Assembly (NCBI RefSeq): GCF_018403185.1
Contig: NZ_BOSE01000010.1
Coordinates: 124,001-188,000 of the forward strand
DNA length: 64,000 nucleotides
Direction: 5' to 3'
DNA from: Paenibacillus montaniterrae
GTDB taxonomy: Bacteria > Bacillota > Bacilli > Paenibacillales > Paenibacillaceae
The notes beneath the pieces are model-generated. The model saw only the letters and a list, made by a program, of their open reading frames with translations. It had not been told where the DNA came from and ran no database searches. The first letter of the stretch is position 1; every line of letters starts with the position of its first letter. Positions 1-9,416 of the stretch are shown piece by piece. The translations under genes were made by a program, and so were the position numbers.

Positions 1-1277
1 AGCTGGTGCGTGAAGTGTTTAAATATGGAGTGGACGATTACTTGCTCAAGCCAAAGGTGACCCCTGAGGAGCTGGTCGCGCTTATTCGCAGCTCCAGCAA
101 GCCGACTGCGGTCAAGCGAGATACGAGCGGCCCGCTGCTGAAGGAGCCTTCGATTATGCTCAGCCAATGGTTTGAGCAGGAGGAACTGGCGGCAAACGAC
201 CGACAAGAGCTGCAGCAGCAGCTGCCGAAGGCGCAATTCAGCCTGCTTGTGACGAATGTTGCGGTGCTGCAAAGCTTGACCAATGCGAGCCAGTATGAGC
301 TGGAGCAATATATATTGCAGCAGTGCTATGAGTATTTTGCACGAACGACGCATATTGCAGTATTTACGAAGCAGTATGTATCGGTTGTATTGAATTATGA
401 TGCGGAAGAGAAACCGAATCTGCATCCGCTGCTGCTAGCCTTTGTTAAAGCCATCAATAAGCAGTATCCTGCGCTAACGTTTATTTTATCCGACAGCATG
501 CAAGAAATAGATGATTTGCAGATGAGCTATGCCCGGCAGCAGCAGCTGTTCGCCAAGGCGCTCTATTTTAATGAGCGGCGCTTTATTATTGAGGATGAAA
601 TCAAGCTGGAGCATGTCGATGTGCCGTTTGACCATGACGCCTTCGTCAACGCTTTAAAATGGCTGACCTTTAATCAGGCAAAGGAGCAGCTTGTCGATTA
701 TTTCAGCAAGCTGCAAATGGTGCAGGGGCTGGACGAATATTCGCTCAAGCGCTTTATTCAGCATATTATTTATACAGTTATGAGCACGCTGGAGCATTTG
801 CATCTGCCATTTACGGAGCTGGGCACAGAGAAGCTCGTTTGGTTTAAACGGATTGACCTGGCGACAACGCTGGCTGAGCTAACAGATATCATCGAGCAGT
901 TTATGGCGATGGTCGAACAGCAGGTGAGCGAGCATCAGGATCAAAGTCAGGCCAATACGTTGAATCAAATCATTGATTTCATTCATGACAACTATGAGCA
1001 GGATATTTCGCTTGCCGAGCTGGCTGAGCGGTTTCATATGAATTACAGCTATTTGTCATGGTATTTCAAGCAGCGCACGAATGAAAATTTAACCGCCTAC
1101 ATTAATAAGGTGCGAGTGGAGAAGGCGAAGGAGCTGCTAAAATACACTGACGAGACGATTTCGCAAATCAGCACAAAGATCGGCTTTTCCGAGCACAACT
1201 ATTTCTCCAAAGTATTTAAAAAATTTGTTGGCATGACGCCAATTGAATACCGCCATGCTAATAGCGGGCCAAGGTGA
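1..1277 (+). CDS. AraC-type response regulator (5'-truncated)
   Basis: The gene runs in from the left edge. What remains starts inside the CheY-like receiver, where the conserved lysine of LLKPK is visible near residue 15, and ends in an AraC-type DNA-binding domain of two helix-turn-helix motifs (about residues 320-418, with the typical GFSEHNYFSKVFKKFVGMTP signature). The middle of about 250 residues is the divergent linker usual for YesN-type regulators. The sensor kinase starts 4 bp after its stop, so the two form one two-component operon. Proteins of this type normally switch on a carbohydrate ABC transporter, but the target genes are probably upstream and outside the window. Confidence 0.9.
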   Translation, partial: LVREVFKYGVDDYLLKPKVTPEELVALIRSSSKPTAVKRDTSGPLLKEPSIMLSQWFEQEELAANDRQELQQQLPKAQFSLLVTNVAVLQSLTNASQYELEQYILQQCYEYFARTTHIAVFTKQYVSVVLNYDAEEKPNLHPLLLAFVKAINKQYPALTFILSDSMQEIDDLQMSYARQQQLFAKALYFNERRFIIEDEIKLEHVDVPFDHDAFVNALKWLTFNQAKEQLVDYFSKLQMVQGLDEYSLKRFIQHIIYTVMSTLEHLHLPFTELGTEKLVWFKRIDLATTLAELTDIIEQFMAMVEQQVSEHQDQSQANTLNQIIDFIHDNYEQDISLAELAERFHMNYSYLSWYFKQRTNENLTAYINKVRVEKAKELLKYTDETISQISTKIGFSEHNYFSKVFKKFVGMTPIEYRHANSGPR

Positions 1278-1281
1278 TCGC

Positions 1282-3024
1282 ATGCTAAAGCGCAATAGTA
1301 TATTTATGAAGTTTTTTATCGTCGTACTCGTTGCGACGATTATTATTTCCGGCGTGCTGACGCTTGCCGCTTCGCAAATCTCCGAGCGCATTTTGCTGGA
1401 GCAGACGAAGCAAAATGCTACCGTCAATTTGCGGCTTGTAAAGGACGAGCTGCTAAAATACAATGAGCAAATCGTAAATACGATGGTGCAAATCAACACC
1501 AGTGACGCCTTCAAGCAATATTTGACGCGTCCTGCCGAATCTACGCTGGACCGCTTGAACATTATTATTGAGCTTGGCAGATATATTGAGACGTACAAAG
1601 ATTATTTAAGCCCGGACAATACGCATTTTATCGTGTCGGGCATTGGTGCTAACCAAAACCGCAATTATTCCAGCAACGCTTTAAAATGGGACCAGATTCC
1701 GCCAAACATCGTCGAGGATTTTATGACGGAGGACGGGCTTGTCGCACAGAAGGTGCTGTATCATGGCAGCCAGCATTTATTTGCCGACACGGTGCCGTAT
1801 GAGCGATACATTTTCGCCACGAAGCCGTTAATGGATCGGCGCACGATGTACGGCTATGCAATCGTCATTATGGACGAGCAAACGATTTATAATCGCTACA
1901 GCTCGTATTTGACACCGGGCTCACGCATATCGCTTGTGTCTGCAGGCGGCTATGCGCTCTCCAGCAGCGAGCGGGAGTTGACCAGCACGCAGCAGCCGGA
2001 GCTGCTTGAGCACGCTGCGATCGCGAATACCGAGAGCTATTACGGCATGAAAACGAAGGACGGCTATACGTATATTTCGCTTTATATACCGGAATTCGAT
2101 GCCTATCTGCTGCAGGAAATTAACCAGCGCGTCGCCTTTGCGCCGCTGCAGCAAATTGCTATTCGCATTGTGCAGGTCGTGCTCGTGCTTAGCGTAGCTA
2201 TAATGGTGGCGGTATATGTCATTACAAGACGTATTTCGAAGCCGCTTTATGAGCTGGTCGATACGATGCAATCAAGCAGAATTGATGCTCTGCAGCCGCA
2301 TCCTTTGCAGGAAAATACGAGCTATGAGGTCAAGGTTGTGACGAAGACGTACAATCATTTGGTCAAGGAAATCGACAACTATACGAAGCAGGTTGTCTTT
2401 GAACAAAACGAACGGCGCAAGGCTGATCTAAACGCGCTGCAAATGCAAATCAATCCGCATTTTTTATATAATACGCTAACCTCTATAAAATACTTGGCGA
2501 AAATGAATCGGATTGACGATGTTGACCGAACGATTACAAGCCTGAGCGCGATGCTGCAAAACACGATTGGCAAAACGGAGGACACCATTTCGGTGCACAG
2601 CGAGATTGAGAGCTTGAAGCATTATGTGTACATTAATCAGATCCGCTACGGCGAGCAAATTCAAGTGCATTTCGATGTTCAGCCAGACTGTCTGGAGCTG
2701 CTTGTACCGAAGCTCATTATCCAGCCATTTGTCGAGAACGCCTTTTTTCATGCATTTCCAGGCGTCGCGAAGGGCAATATCTATGTCTTTGTCAGACAGC
2801 AGGAGGATCGGCTGCTTATAGAAGTGCTCGATGATGGCGTAGGCTCGCAGGCAGCCGCACAAAAGAAAATAAAGCGGCCCGTATCCGGCATTGGCATTGA
2901 AAATGTGCATCATCGGATCGTGCTGCTGCATGGACCGAAATATGGGGTAACAATGAACAGCAGCGAGTACGGAACAGCCGTGAAAATTAGCCTGCCGATC
3001 TTGCAAAATATTAGCATCGAATAG
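1282..3024 (+). CDS. YesM-like sensor histidine kinase
   Basis: Membrane sensor kinase of 580 residues. It has an N-terminal membrane helix (about 10-30), a long extracellular sensing region, a second helix (about 295-320), HAMP, and a His_kinase domain with the phospho-accepting motif INPHFLYNTL followed by an HATPase region (PFVENAFFHAF, DDGVGS). The ATG at 1282 is preferred over an upstream in-frame ATG at 1243 because AAGGTG lies just before it and it follows the regulator's stop by 4 bp. It is the partner of the upstream AraC-type regulator. The signal sensed cannot be read from the sequence. Confidence 0.9.
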   Translation: MLKRNSIFMKFFIVVLVATIIISGVLTLAASQISERILLEQTKQNATVNLRLVKDELLKYNEQIVNTMVQINTSDAFKQYLTRPAESTLDRLNIIIELGRYIETYKDYLSPDNTHFIVSGIGANQNRNYSSNALKWDQIPPNIVEDFMTEDGLVAQKVLYHGSQHLFADTVPYERYIFATKPLMDRRTMYGYAIVIMDEQTIYNRYSSYLTPGSRISLVSAGGYALSSSERELTSTQQPELLEHAAIANTESYYGMKTKDGYTYISLYIPEFDAYLLQEINQRVAFAPLQQIAIRIVQVVLVLSVAIMVAVYVITRRISKPLYELVDTMQSSRIDALQPHPLQENTSYEVKVVTKTYNHLVKEIDNYTKQVVFEQNERRKADLNALQMQINPHFLYNTLTSIKYLAKMNRIDDVDRTITSLSAMLQNTIGKTEDTISVHSEIESLKHYVYINQIRYGEQIQVHFDVQPDCLELLVPKLIIQPFVENAFFHAFPGVAKGNIYVFVRQQEDRLLIEVLDDGVGSQAAAQKKIKRPVSGIGIENVHHRIVLLHGPKYGVTMNSSEYGTAVKISLPILQNISIE

Positions 3025-3082
3025 TAGCGAATTTTGCTGTATAATGAGGCGAGCTGATTATATGTAGATGGTGGAGGGAACT

Positions 3083-4126
3083 ATGAATCCAAGAACGCAA
3101 CAATTTACAATGCCGGCGGAGTGGGCAAAGCATGATCGGACCTTTATTTCATGGCCGATTCAATCGTCAATGTGCCATCCGCAAAACTATAAAGAGGTAA
3201 GCGCGGCGTATGCTGAAATTATTACAGCGATGGCTGAGTTTGAGCCAGTGACCGTACTGGTCAATGCTGTTGATCAGCAAGCTGTGCGAGCTCAACTTGG
3301 CAGCGATCATCCGTATCCTGTTGATTTGCTAGTCATTGAGCATAATGATGCTTGGCTGCGCGACAATGGGCCAACCTTCCTGACATCGCCGGACGGCAAG
3401 CTGGCGGGAGTGAACTGGGGCTTTAATGCGTGGGGCGGCAAATATTCGCCATGGGATTTGGACGATGCTGTAGCACCGCAAATAATAAAGCATGTTGGAG
3501 CAATGCAATTTGATGCGCCGCTCGTTATGGAGGGCGGCTCGATTCATACTGATGGCGAAGGCACGCTGCTTACAACGGAAGAGTGCTTGCTTAATCCAAA
3601 CCGCAATCCGGAGCTGACGCGCGAGCAAATTTTTGAGCTGCTCAAGCAATATGTCAACATTGACACCATCATTTGGCTTGAGCGAGGCTTAAGCGGCGAT
3701 GAAACAGACGGACATGTCGACAATATTGCCTGCTTCGCTGCACCGGGCAAAGTTATTTTGCAAATGTGCTACGATCCAAGCGACGAAAACTACGAAATTA
3801 CCCATCGCAACCTGCAAATTTTACAGCAGGCGGTGGACGCTAAAGGACGCAAGCTGGACATTATTGAAATCGAACAGCCGCCTGCGGCTTATTATGAAGG
3901 CGAGCGCTTGACGCTCAGCTACTTGAATTTCTACTTCGTCAACGGCGGCATCATTTTGCCAGTGTTTGGCGGAGCAGCCAGTGAAACCGATCAAAAAGCG
4001 ATTGCTGCACTGGCAGCAGCATTCCCTGACCGCCGCATTCGCACGGTTAACGGTATGGGAGTGGTGAGTGAAGGGGGGAATGTGCACTGCACAACCCAAC
4101 AGCTCCCCTCTGTAGCGGTTGTGTAA
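3083..4126 (+). CDS. aguA: agmatine deiminase
   Basis: Hydrolyses agmatine to N-carbamoylputrescine and ammonia in the cytoplasm. The 347-residue length is right for the family. The ORDER of guanidino-group deiminase motifs is visible: WPIQ near the start, DAWLRDNGPTF, MEGGSIHTDGEGT, DETDGHVDN, and the C-terminal GGNVHCTTQQ carrying the catalytic cysteine. GGAGGG at about 3072-3077 picks the ATG at 3083 over one 15 bp upstream. A TATAAT-like -10 at 3040-3045 suggests its own promoter. aguB, the next pathway step, lies downstream across a repeat array, so the two genes may once have been adjacent. Confidence 0.93.
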   Translation: MNPRTQQFTMPAEWAKHDRTFISWPIQSSMCHPQNYKEVSAAYAEIITAMAEFEPVTVLVNAVDQQAVRAQLGSDHPYPVDLLVIEHNDAWLRDNGPTFLTSPDGKLAGVNWGFNAWGGKYSPWDLDDAVAPQIIKHVGAMQFDAPLVMEGGSIHTDGEGTLLTTEECLLNPNRNPELTREQIFELLKQYVNIDTIIWLERGLSGDETDGHVDNIACFAAPGKVILQMCYDPSDENYEITHRNLQILQQAVDAKGRKLDIIEIEQPPAAYYEGERLTLSYLNFYFVNGGIILPVFGGAASETDQKAIAALAAAFPDRRIRTVNGMGVVSEGGNVHCTTQQLPSVAVV

Positions 4127-4471
4127 AAGTTGGACTTTGATGACGATGTTACGCGCTGTAGCATAGTCGACGGCGAATCTTGAACGCTAGCGAAAACTGC
4201 GGTGCTCACGTAGCTCTGCTCTACGCTGCGCTCCTCGTTTTCTACTAGCGTCCAAGCTTCTTGGTCCTGAAAGCCGAATTTTTAAACTTTCATTGTAAGC
4301 GGAAGTTTAAAAAGTCCGAAGTTGATGACGATGCTGGGCGTTGTAGCATAGTCGACGTCGAATATGAAACTCAGCCGAAATTTACGGTGCTCAGGTAGCA
4401 AGTGCCTACGCTGCGCTCCTGGCTTTCTTTGGCATGCAAGCTTCTTGGGAATGGCTGCCAAGAAAGGGCAC
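4127..4471 (+). repeat. palindromic repeat array R1 (two A units)
   Basis: Two tandem copies of unit A, about 188 bp apart. The first lacks its outermost bases and begins at the aguA stop codon; it ends in AATTTTTAAAC at 4287. The second begins GTTTAAA at 4315. The unit folds end to end: TTGAACGCTAG in the left half faces CTAGCGTCCAA in the right half, and the tip is built from GGTGCTCACGTAG and CTACGCTGCGCTCC. The second copy is more degenerate. No gene is seen here. The array separates aguA from aguB. Confidence 0.85.
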
Positions 4472-4600
4472 CAGCGGAGGAGCAAAGCATCCGAAAAACG
4501 CAGTGGGTCGCCTTTAACATCGTAATGCAACCTTAAAAAAATATAATAAGAGCATTACGATTTAAAAAGCGACTGGAGGATGCTTTACTCCGGAGCGCTG
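4472..4600 (+). repeat. palindromic repeat unit B (copy 1)
   Basis: A 129 bp near-palindrome from CAGCGGAGGAGC to CTCCGGAGCGCTG. The arms GCATCC/GGATGC and CATCGTAATGC/GCATTACGAT pair, and an A/T-rich loop lies at the centre (about 4535-4550). Near-identical copies are at 24673-24798 (inverted) and 46843-46972. It lies directly after A units in the same order as at the other two sites. Confidence 0.85.
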
Positions 4601-4653
4601 ATTTACAAAGCAGATACGTGATTTACAATATAAATGATTGGAGGAGATTCGTT

Positions 4654-5535
4654 GTGAGAAAGGTTAAGGTGGCAGCTACGCAAATGAGCTGTGAGGCAAC
4701 TCGTGAAGAGAATATTGCGAAGGCTGATCGTTTTGTGCGTGAGGCTGCAGCGCAGGGTGCGCAAATTATTTTGCTGCAGGAGCTGTTTGAAACGTATTAT
4801 TTCTGCCAGAAGGAAAAGGCGGATTATTATGCTTATGCTACTGAGCAGGAAAAAAATCCGGCGATTTTGCACTTTCAGCAAGTAGCGAAGGAGCTTGGCG
4901 TTGTCCTGCCGATCAGCTTCTATGAGAAGAAGAACAATGCGCGCTACAATTCTGTAGTCGTTATTGATGCCGATGGTGAAATTTTGGGCAAGTATCGTAA
5001 AAGCCATATTCCGGACGGTCCTGGCTATGAGGAAAAGTTTTATTTTAATCCTGGCGATACCGGCTTTAAAGTATGGGATACAAAGTACGCGAAAATTGGC
5101 GTCGGCATTTGCTGGGATCAATGGTATCCTGAAGCGGCGCGCTGCATGGCGTTGATGGGCGCGGAAATTTTGTTCTACCCAACCGCGATCGGCTCGGAGC
5201 CGCAGGATAGCGGCATCGATTCCAAGGATCACTGGCAGGTTTGCATGCTGGGACATGCAGGCTCCAATCTGGTGCCTGTTGTGGCATCCAACCGCGTTGG
5301 CGTAGAAAGCGACGAGGATTCAACAATTACCTTCTATGGCTCATCGTTTATTGCTGGTCCACAGGGCAACAAGGTGGCTGAGGCTGGACGGAGCGAGGAA
5401 ACGGTGCTCGTTGCTGAATTTGACCTCGAGCAAATTGAAACGATGCGCATTGAATGGGGCGTATTCCGTGACCGCCGTCCTGATTTGTATGGCATTATCG
5501 GCACATACGATGGCAGTGAGCGTTTTGTAAAATAG
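4654..5535 (+). CDS. aguB: N-carbamoylputrescine amidase
   Basis: Nitrilase-superfamily amidohydrolase of 293 residues that releases putrescine from N-carbamoylputrescine, the second step of the agmatine route. The catalytic triad is visible: Glu in LLQELFET, Lys in GKYRKSHIPDGPGYEEKFYF and Cys in GVGICWDQWYPE. The start is taken as GTG 4654 because GGAGGAG at 4640-4646 sits 7 bp before it; an ATG at 4618 has no ribosome site. With aguA it makes putrescine from arginine-derived agmatine. Confidence 0.93.
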   Translation: MRKVKVAATQMSCEATREENIAKADRFVREAAAQGAQIILLQELFETYYFCQKEKADYYAYATEQEKNPAILHFQQVAKELGVVLPISFYEKKNNARYNSVVVIDADGEILGKYRKSHIPDGPGYEEKFYFNPGDTGFKVWDTKYAKIGVGICWDQWYPEAARCMALMGAEILFYPTAIGSEPQDSGIDSKDHWQVCMLGHAGSNLVPVVASNRVGVESDEDSTITFYGSSFIAGPQGNKVAEAGRSEETVLVAEFDLEQIETMRIEWGVFRDRRPDLYGIIGTYDGSERFVK

Positions 5536-5679
5536 GCCGTAGATAAACAATCGTTAAGCAATTATACACCTTCAAGATTAGTCGTTCATGCTCAGGTTCG
5601 CAGCCGAAGCAGAATTGGCGGCTTGAAGGTGTTTCTGCTTGAAGGAATAGCAGCTGGAGACGAACGGAGGTGGACTGGC

Positions 5680-6516
5680 ATGGATATTGCGGTAAAAAAT
5701 ATTGTATCGAAAAGCATATTAAGCAAGGCGCAAGGCTATTTGGATATTGGCTTTACACACTCGCTCAATCCATACAGCGGCTGCATCTTTGCTTGCAGCT
5801 ATTGCTATGTAAGAGAGATGCCGATTCAAACGTTTAAAGATACGCCTTGGGGTACGTGGCTGGAGCTTAAAACAAATGCTGCGGAAATTTATCGCTCCGA
5901 GCTTCGCAGACTTCGTCGTGCCAGCAAGCCCGTCAATCTTTTTATGTCCTCGGCCACCGATCCGTACCAGCCGATTGAGCGGAAGGCGGAAGTGACCCGG
6001 GCGATTTTGCAGGCTATGCTTGAAGATCCGCCAGACCTGTTGCAAATCCAGACCAGAAGCCCGCTCATTACACGGGATCTCGATTTATTAGTTCAGCTAA
6101 GTAAAAAATGCGAGCTGCTTGTTTCGATCACCGTTGAAACAGACCGCGAGGATATGAAGCGAGTGTTTGCACCATATGCACCAGGAATTAAGCTGCGCCT
6201 GAAAGCATTAAGCACACTGCATCAAGCGGGAATCCGGACACAGGCTGCAATTTCACCGGTGCTTCCATTTACGCCGAACTTCCCAGCTGCTTTGCAGGGT
6301 ATTGTCGATCGCATTTGGATCGATACGCTTATGCTTGGCGACGGCATGAAGGGTAAGCGCTCGGAACGGCTAGGCATGCCTCAATTATTTGCCGCACACG
6401 GGCTGGAGGAATGGTATCGCAGCGACATTCATACGCGAGTTGAAAGCTACTTCAAAAAAAGCTTCCCGCAAGCGATGATCCATGTTTCCAAGCAGCAAGC
6501 TTTTCCGAAAGCGTGA
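5680..6516 (+). CDS. SPL-like radical SAM protein
   Basis: Radical SAM protein of 278 residues in the SPL/Rv2578c-like group. The iron-sulfur motif CIFACSYCYV fits the CxxxCxxC pattern. NPYSGCIFACSYCYVREMP, the SSATDPYQPIE segment and the QTRSPLITRD segment are typical of this group, which resembles spore photoproduct lyase but mostly lacks a proven function. ATG 5680 follows ACGGAGG (5664-5670); earlier in-frame starts lack a site. It is convergent with the next gene, 27 bp away. Confidence 0.8.
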   Translation: MDIAVKNIVSKSILSKAQGYLDIGFTHSLNPYSGCIFACSYCYVREMPIQTFKDTPWGTWLELKTNAAEIYRSELRRLRRASKPVNLFMSSATDPYQPIERKAEVTRAILQAMLEDPPDLLQIQTRSPLITRDLDLLVQLSKKCELLVSITVETDREDMKRVFAPYAPGIKLRLKALSTLHQAGIRTQAAISPVLPFTPNFPAALQGIVDRIWIDTLMLGDGMKGKRSERLGMPQLFAAHGLEEWYRSDIHTRVESYFKKSFPQAMIHVSKQQAFPKA

Positions 6517-6543
6517 AGCATGAATTTCTGGCAGTTGATTCGT

Positions 6544-7230
6544 TTACAGGTTGTTGATGATCCAATCGTCAATCAGGCTTGCTTGCTCGTGGTTTGTCAG
6601 TGCAAAGGAGGCTCCAAATTTGTGGCGAACATTCAAATCATCACCTGGTTGAGGCAATGACCACGCTTGTATATCATTAATAATTTCATAGGCGTATCGC
6701 AACGCCTTGATATGATCTTCTGAGTATGTACCGTCCTCTAAGCCATCACGAACAAAACTGACTAGTGCAGCGAGATTAGTGAAGTCTTTTTTTAATTCCT
6801 CGCTGCTTGTTACTTCAGCAAATCGTTCATAGACTGCTACGCTCAAAAACGTATAGCCTAATAGCTCCTTCCATTCTTCTTCTGTAGTCGTCTTATAATT
6901 ATCGTAATTGCCGATCAAACCATTAAAACGTCCATACATCCGATATAGTTGTTCTCGAATATGCTCATCGTTTGTGATGGAATCAAGGTAAGAGGAAGAG
7001 GCAGGGTCCAAACCAGGGGCTGGGCTAGCTGCTGGCATAAGATCAACTTCTTTGTCTGTGACCACTGGTGCAGAAGATTGAGTCGCTGTTGGCGTTGGTG
7101 TCGGCGTAGCCAATGAACCAGTTAAGGTTTGGCTATTATTGTTTAAATTGTTACTGCTATAAAAACTATATATCATTGCTCCAAGTATTAAAACTACAAC
7201 CGCAATTCCCCCTACTAATTTCGCTTTCAT
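6544..7230 (-). CDS. hypothetical membrane-anchored protein
   Basis: I do not recognise this 228-residue protein. It has a short basic N-terminus, a single membrane helix (about 7-24), a low-complexity Thr/Pro/Ser linker (about 40-80, including TPTPTPTAT), and a helical, charged C-terminal domain of about 140 residues. The layout fits an extracellular domain tethered to the membrane. GAGG precedes the ATG. Its codons look more A/T-rich than the neighbours', which could mean recent acquisition, but I did not measure this. Confidence 0.75.
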   Translation of the reverse strand: MKAKLVGGIAVVVLILGAMIYSFYSSNNLNNNSQTLTGSLATPTPTPTATQSSAPVVTDKEVDLMPAASPAPGLDPASSSYLDSITNDEHIREQLYRMYGRFNGLIGNYDNYKTTTEEEWKELLGYTFLSVAVYERFAEVTSSEELKKDFTNLAALVSFVRDGLEDGTYSEDHIKALRYAYEIINDIQAWSLPQPGDDLNVRHKFGASFALTNHEQASLIDDWIINNL

Positions 7231-7442
7231 TCTACCTCATCCCTCTGATAAAAATTATCACCTCAACTATTACAGTATATTCTAAATCTACCAATAAAGT
7301 AACTTGCTTGCTTATACCAATCCCAATTTCATTTGGCTGGGTCCCAATGAAATTACGCTGGACCGTTTATTACACTTACATCCTATTGATTTTATACATA
7401 TAACCTGCATTTTTTCGATTATCAGCCTCAAGGCTTGCGTGA

Positions 7443-7472
7443 TATAGTGCATATGAAATGTAAACGCAATCA
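7443..7472 (+). promoter_or_regulatory. -10 box and cre (CcpA) site
   Basis: A TATAGT -10 candidate lies at 7443-7448; the -35 is weak. Ten bases further, 7458-7472 reads ATGTAAACGCAATCA and matches the cre consensus WTGNAANCGNWNNCW at every fixed position. It sits at or just past the expected start of transcription, the usual place for CcpA repression. It implies catabolite repression of the permease genes starting at 7511. Confidence 0.6.
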
Positions 7473-7510
7473 AAAAAGGACGGAACTTCTACTACTACTG
7501 AGGTGATGAT

Positions 7511-8419
7511 ATGAAATCGAAATCAAGAAGCAAATTGAATTCTCAGCTGTATGCCATGCTGCTCCCGAATTTAATTTTGTTTATTAGCTTAACGGTTTAT
7601 CCGATCGTCTGGTCATTGCGCTATATGCTGTTCGATTACGACGGCATACGATCTGCAAGCTTTGTCGGCTTGGACAATTTTGTACGTTTGTTTACGAGGG
7701 ATGATGTGTATTGGAGCTCTCTTCTTAACACTTTTGAGTATGCAGCGGGCAAGCTTGTTTTAATTATTCCACTAGCTTTAATTTTGGCGATGATTTTGAA
7801 TATCCCGTTCAAGGGGAATACGCTTGTGCAAGCGATTGTGTTTAGCCCGACCATTATGAGCTCTGCTGTAATGGCGTTAATGTTTTATTTGCTGCTCAAT
7901 GTATATAACGGGGATTTGAATCGCTTGCTGCTGTCGATCGGCATTATTCAGGAGCCGATTAACTGGCTCGGCACTTCCCTCGCGATGGTGTCGGTTATTT
8001 TGGTGGCCGTTTGGGGCGGGGTAGGAAATTACATGGTCTATTTCTTATCCGGACTGCAAACGATCCCTAAAGATATTTATGAAAGCGCAGAGCTTGACGG
8101 AGCTACTTATTGGCCGCGCCTGTTTAAAATAACACTTCCGATGCTGGGACCGGTGCTCCGAATCGTGCTTATGCTCGCTATTTTGGCGGCATTCCAGGAT
8201 ATTCAAAGCATAATGGTTATGACGGAAGGCGGTCCGCTCGGAGAAACTCAGGTCGTATTTCTTTATTTGTACCAGCTTTTCTTCCCTATTAGCACGACTT
8301 CCGCAATTCAGCCGCAAATTGGCTACGGGGCTGCCGCCAGCGTCGTGACGGGAATTATATTGGGAATCATTACAGCGATTTATTTGTTTGTATCTAAAAA
8401 GCTCGACGACATCTTCTAG
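7511..8419 (+). CDS. carbohydrate ABC transporter permease (MalF type)
   Basis: Inner-membrane permease of 302 residues with about six helices, of the CUT1 family that imports oligosaccharides. The cytoplasmic EAA loop that contacts the ATPase is visible at about residues 190-215 (ESAELDGATYWPRLFKITLPML). GAGGTGAT precedes the ATG. The second permease follows closely. No ATPase gene is in the locus, which is common for this family because a shared MsmX-like ATPase is encoded elsewhere. The downstream GH78 enzyme suggests a rhamnose-containing substrate. Confidence 0.9.
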   Translation: MKSKSRSKLNSQLYAMLLPNLILFISLTVYPIVWSLRYMLFDYDGIRSASFVGLDNFVRLFTRDDVYWSSLLNTFEYAAGKLVLIIPLALILAMILNIPFKGNTLVQAIVFSPTIMSSAVMALMFYLLLNVYNGDLNRLLLSIGIIQEPINWLGTSLAMVSVILVAVWGGVGNYMVYFLSGLQTIPKDIYESAELDGATYWPRLFKITLPMLGPVLRIVLMLAILAAFQDIQSIMVMTEGGPLGETQVVFLYLYQLFFPISTTSAIQPQIGYGAAASVVTGIILGIITAIYLFVSKKLDDIF

Positions 8420-8435
8420 GATTGGAGGCGCACAT

Positions 8436-9269
8436 ATGAAGAAAACGGCAACTCGTCTGCTCATTATTATATTTCTGGCAGTTATGATCATATTTACCGT
8501 CTACCCGGTGCTGTACACGATTTTAGGATCATTTAAGACAAATTTGGAATTGCAGGGAGGGGGAAAGTTTTTTCCTTCAGAATGGCACTTTTCCAATTAT
8601 GTCGATGCTTTTCAAAAAGCGCAATTTTTAAAATTTACATGGAACAGCCTATATTTAAGCGGCTTAACGATGCTTTTCTCGCTAATCACCTCTTCCATGG
8701 CCGCTTATGTAATCGCTAGACATAATTTTACAGGAAAAAAAGTGTTGCTGGCCGCATACTTATCCGTTATGTTTGTAGCGTTGGGTCCGATTACGCTGTT
8801 CCCTCAATATATGCTCATGAATGATCTTGGCTTGACTGGCAACCTGCTGGGACTAGCCCTGGTGCTAACAGGCGGGCAGGCCAGCAATATATTTTTAACG
8901 ATCGGATTTATTAAAACGGTTCCGAAAGAGCTGGATGAATCGGCAATAATGGACGGAGCAGGCTATTTCAAAATTTATATGTCGTTGATTTTGCCTTTAA
9001 TACGCCCAATTCTTGGCGTTGTCGCTTTGTTTTCCTTCCGTCTCGCATGGAATGATTATATTACGTCTCTAGTATTTAGTATTTCCAACCAAAGCATTAA
9101 AACTCTTACGGTTGCTGTAGTTGGCTTGCGCTATTCCGCTAATGCGGCTGCAGAGCTGCACATTATGACGGCAGGCGCATCGATCGCCATTATTCCGATC
9201 ATTATCGTTTATATATTTGCCAACCGTCAGTTTATTAACGGGCTTACTGCCGGAGCAGTGAAGGGCTAA
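8436..9269 (+). CDS. carbohydrate ABC transporter permease (MalG type)
   Basis: Second CUT1 permease, 277 residues, partner of the gene ending at 8419. It has about six membrane helices and the EAA motif ELDESAIMDGAGYFKIYMSL. The ATG at 8436 follows TTGGAGG at 8422-8428; a longer reading from 8388 would overlap the first permease and lacks a ribosome site. The pair forms the membrane channel for the binding protein at 13002. Confidence 0.9.
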   Translation: MKKTATRLLIIIFLAVMIIFTVYPVLYTILGSFKTNLELQGGGKFFPSEWHFSNYVDAFQKAQFLKFTWNSLYLSGLTMLFSLITSSMAAYVIARHNFTGKKVLLAAYLSVMFVALGPITLFPQYMLMNDLGLTGNLLGLALVLTGGQASNIFLTIGFIKTVPKELDESAIMDGAGYFKIYMSLILPLIRPILGVVALFSFRLAWNDYITSLVFSISNQSIKTLTVAVVGLRYSANAAAELHIMTAGASIAIIPIIIVYIFANRQFINGLTAGAVKG

Positions 9270-9330
9270 CCGCTCTAACCTCTCTCGCTGCTGCAAGCCT
9301 GACTTTTTCAGCTGAATGATTAGTCATAAC

Positions 9331-9368
9331 GTCGCGTCCTTTATTTTCCAATAGGGTGCGGCGTTTTC
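9331..9368 (+). terminator. possible terminator after the permeases
   Basis: ACGTCGCGTCC can pair with GGGTGCGGCGT, several pairs being G-U, with a short A/T-rich loop and TTTT after. It is weak, and read-through into the kinase gene at 9417 is likely. Confidence 0.35.
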
Positions 9369-9416
9369 GGCATTGAATATGCTGCTGTGCTACTTAGTTA
9401 AAGGCGGGTCGTTAAG

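Noticed and set aside
2476..3006. 176-codon antisense frame within the kinase gene
   Set aside because: It is the complement of a well-supported histidine kinase domain and has no ribosome site or known motif.
4127..4600. Insertion sequence
   Set aside because: No transposase frame or target duplication could be seen at any of the four arrays. A non-autonomous element remains possible and is treated under findings.
5566..5636. Terminator between aguB and the radical SAM gene
   Set aside because: ACACCTTCAAG and CTTGAAGGTGT are inverted copies, but the loop is about 46 bp and the T-run is poor.
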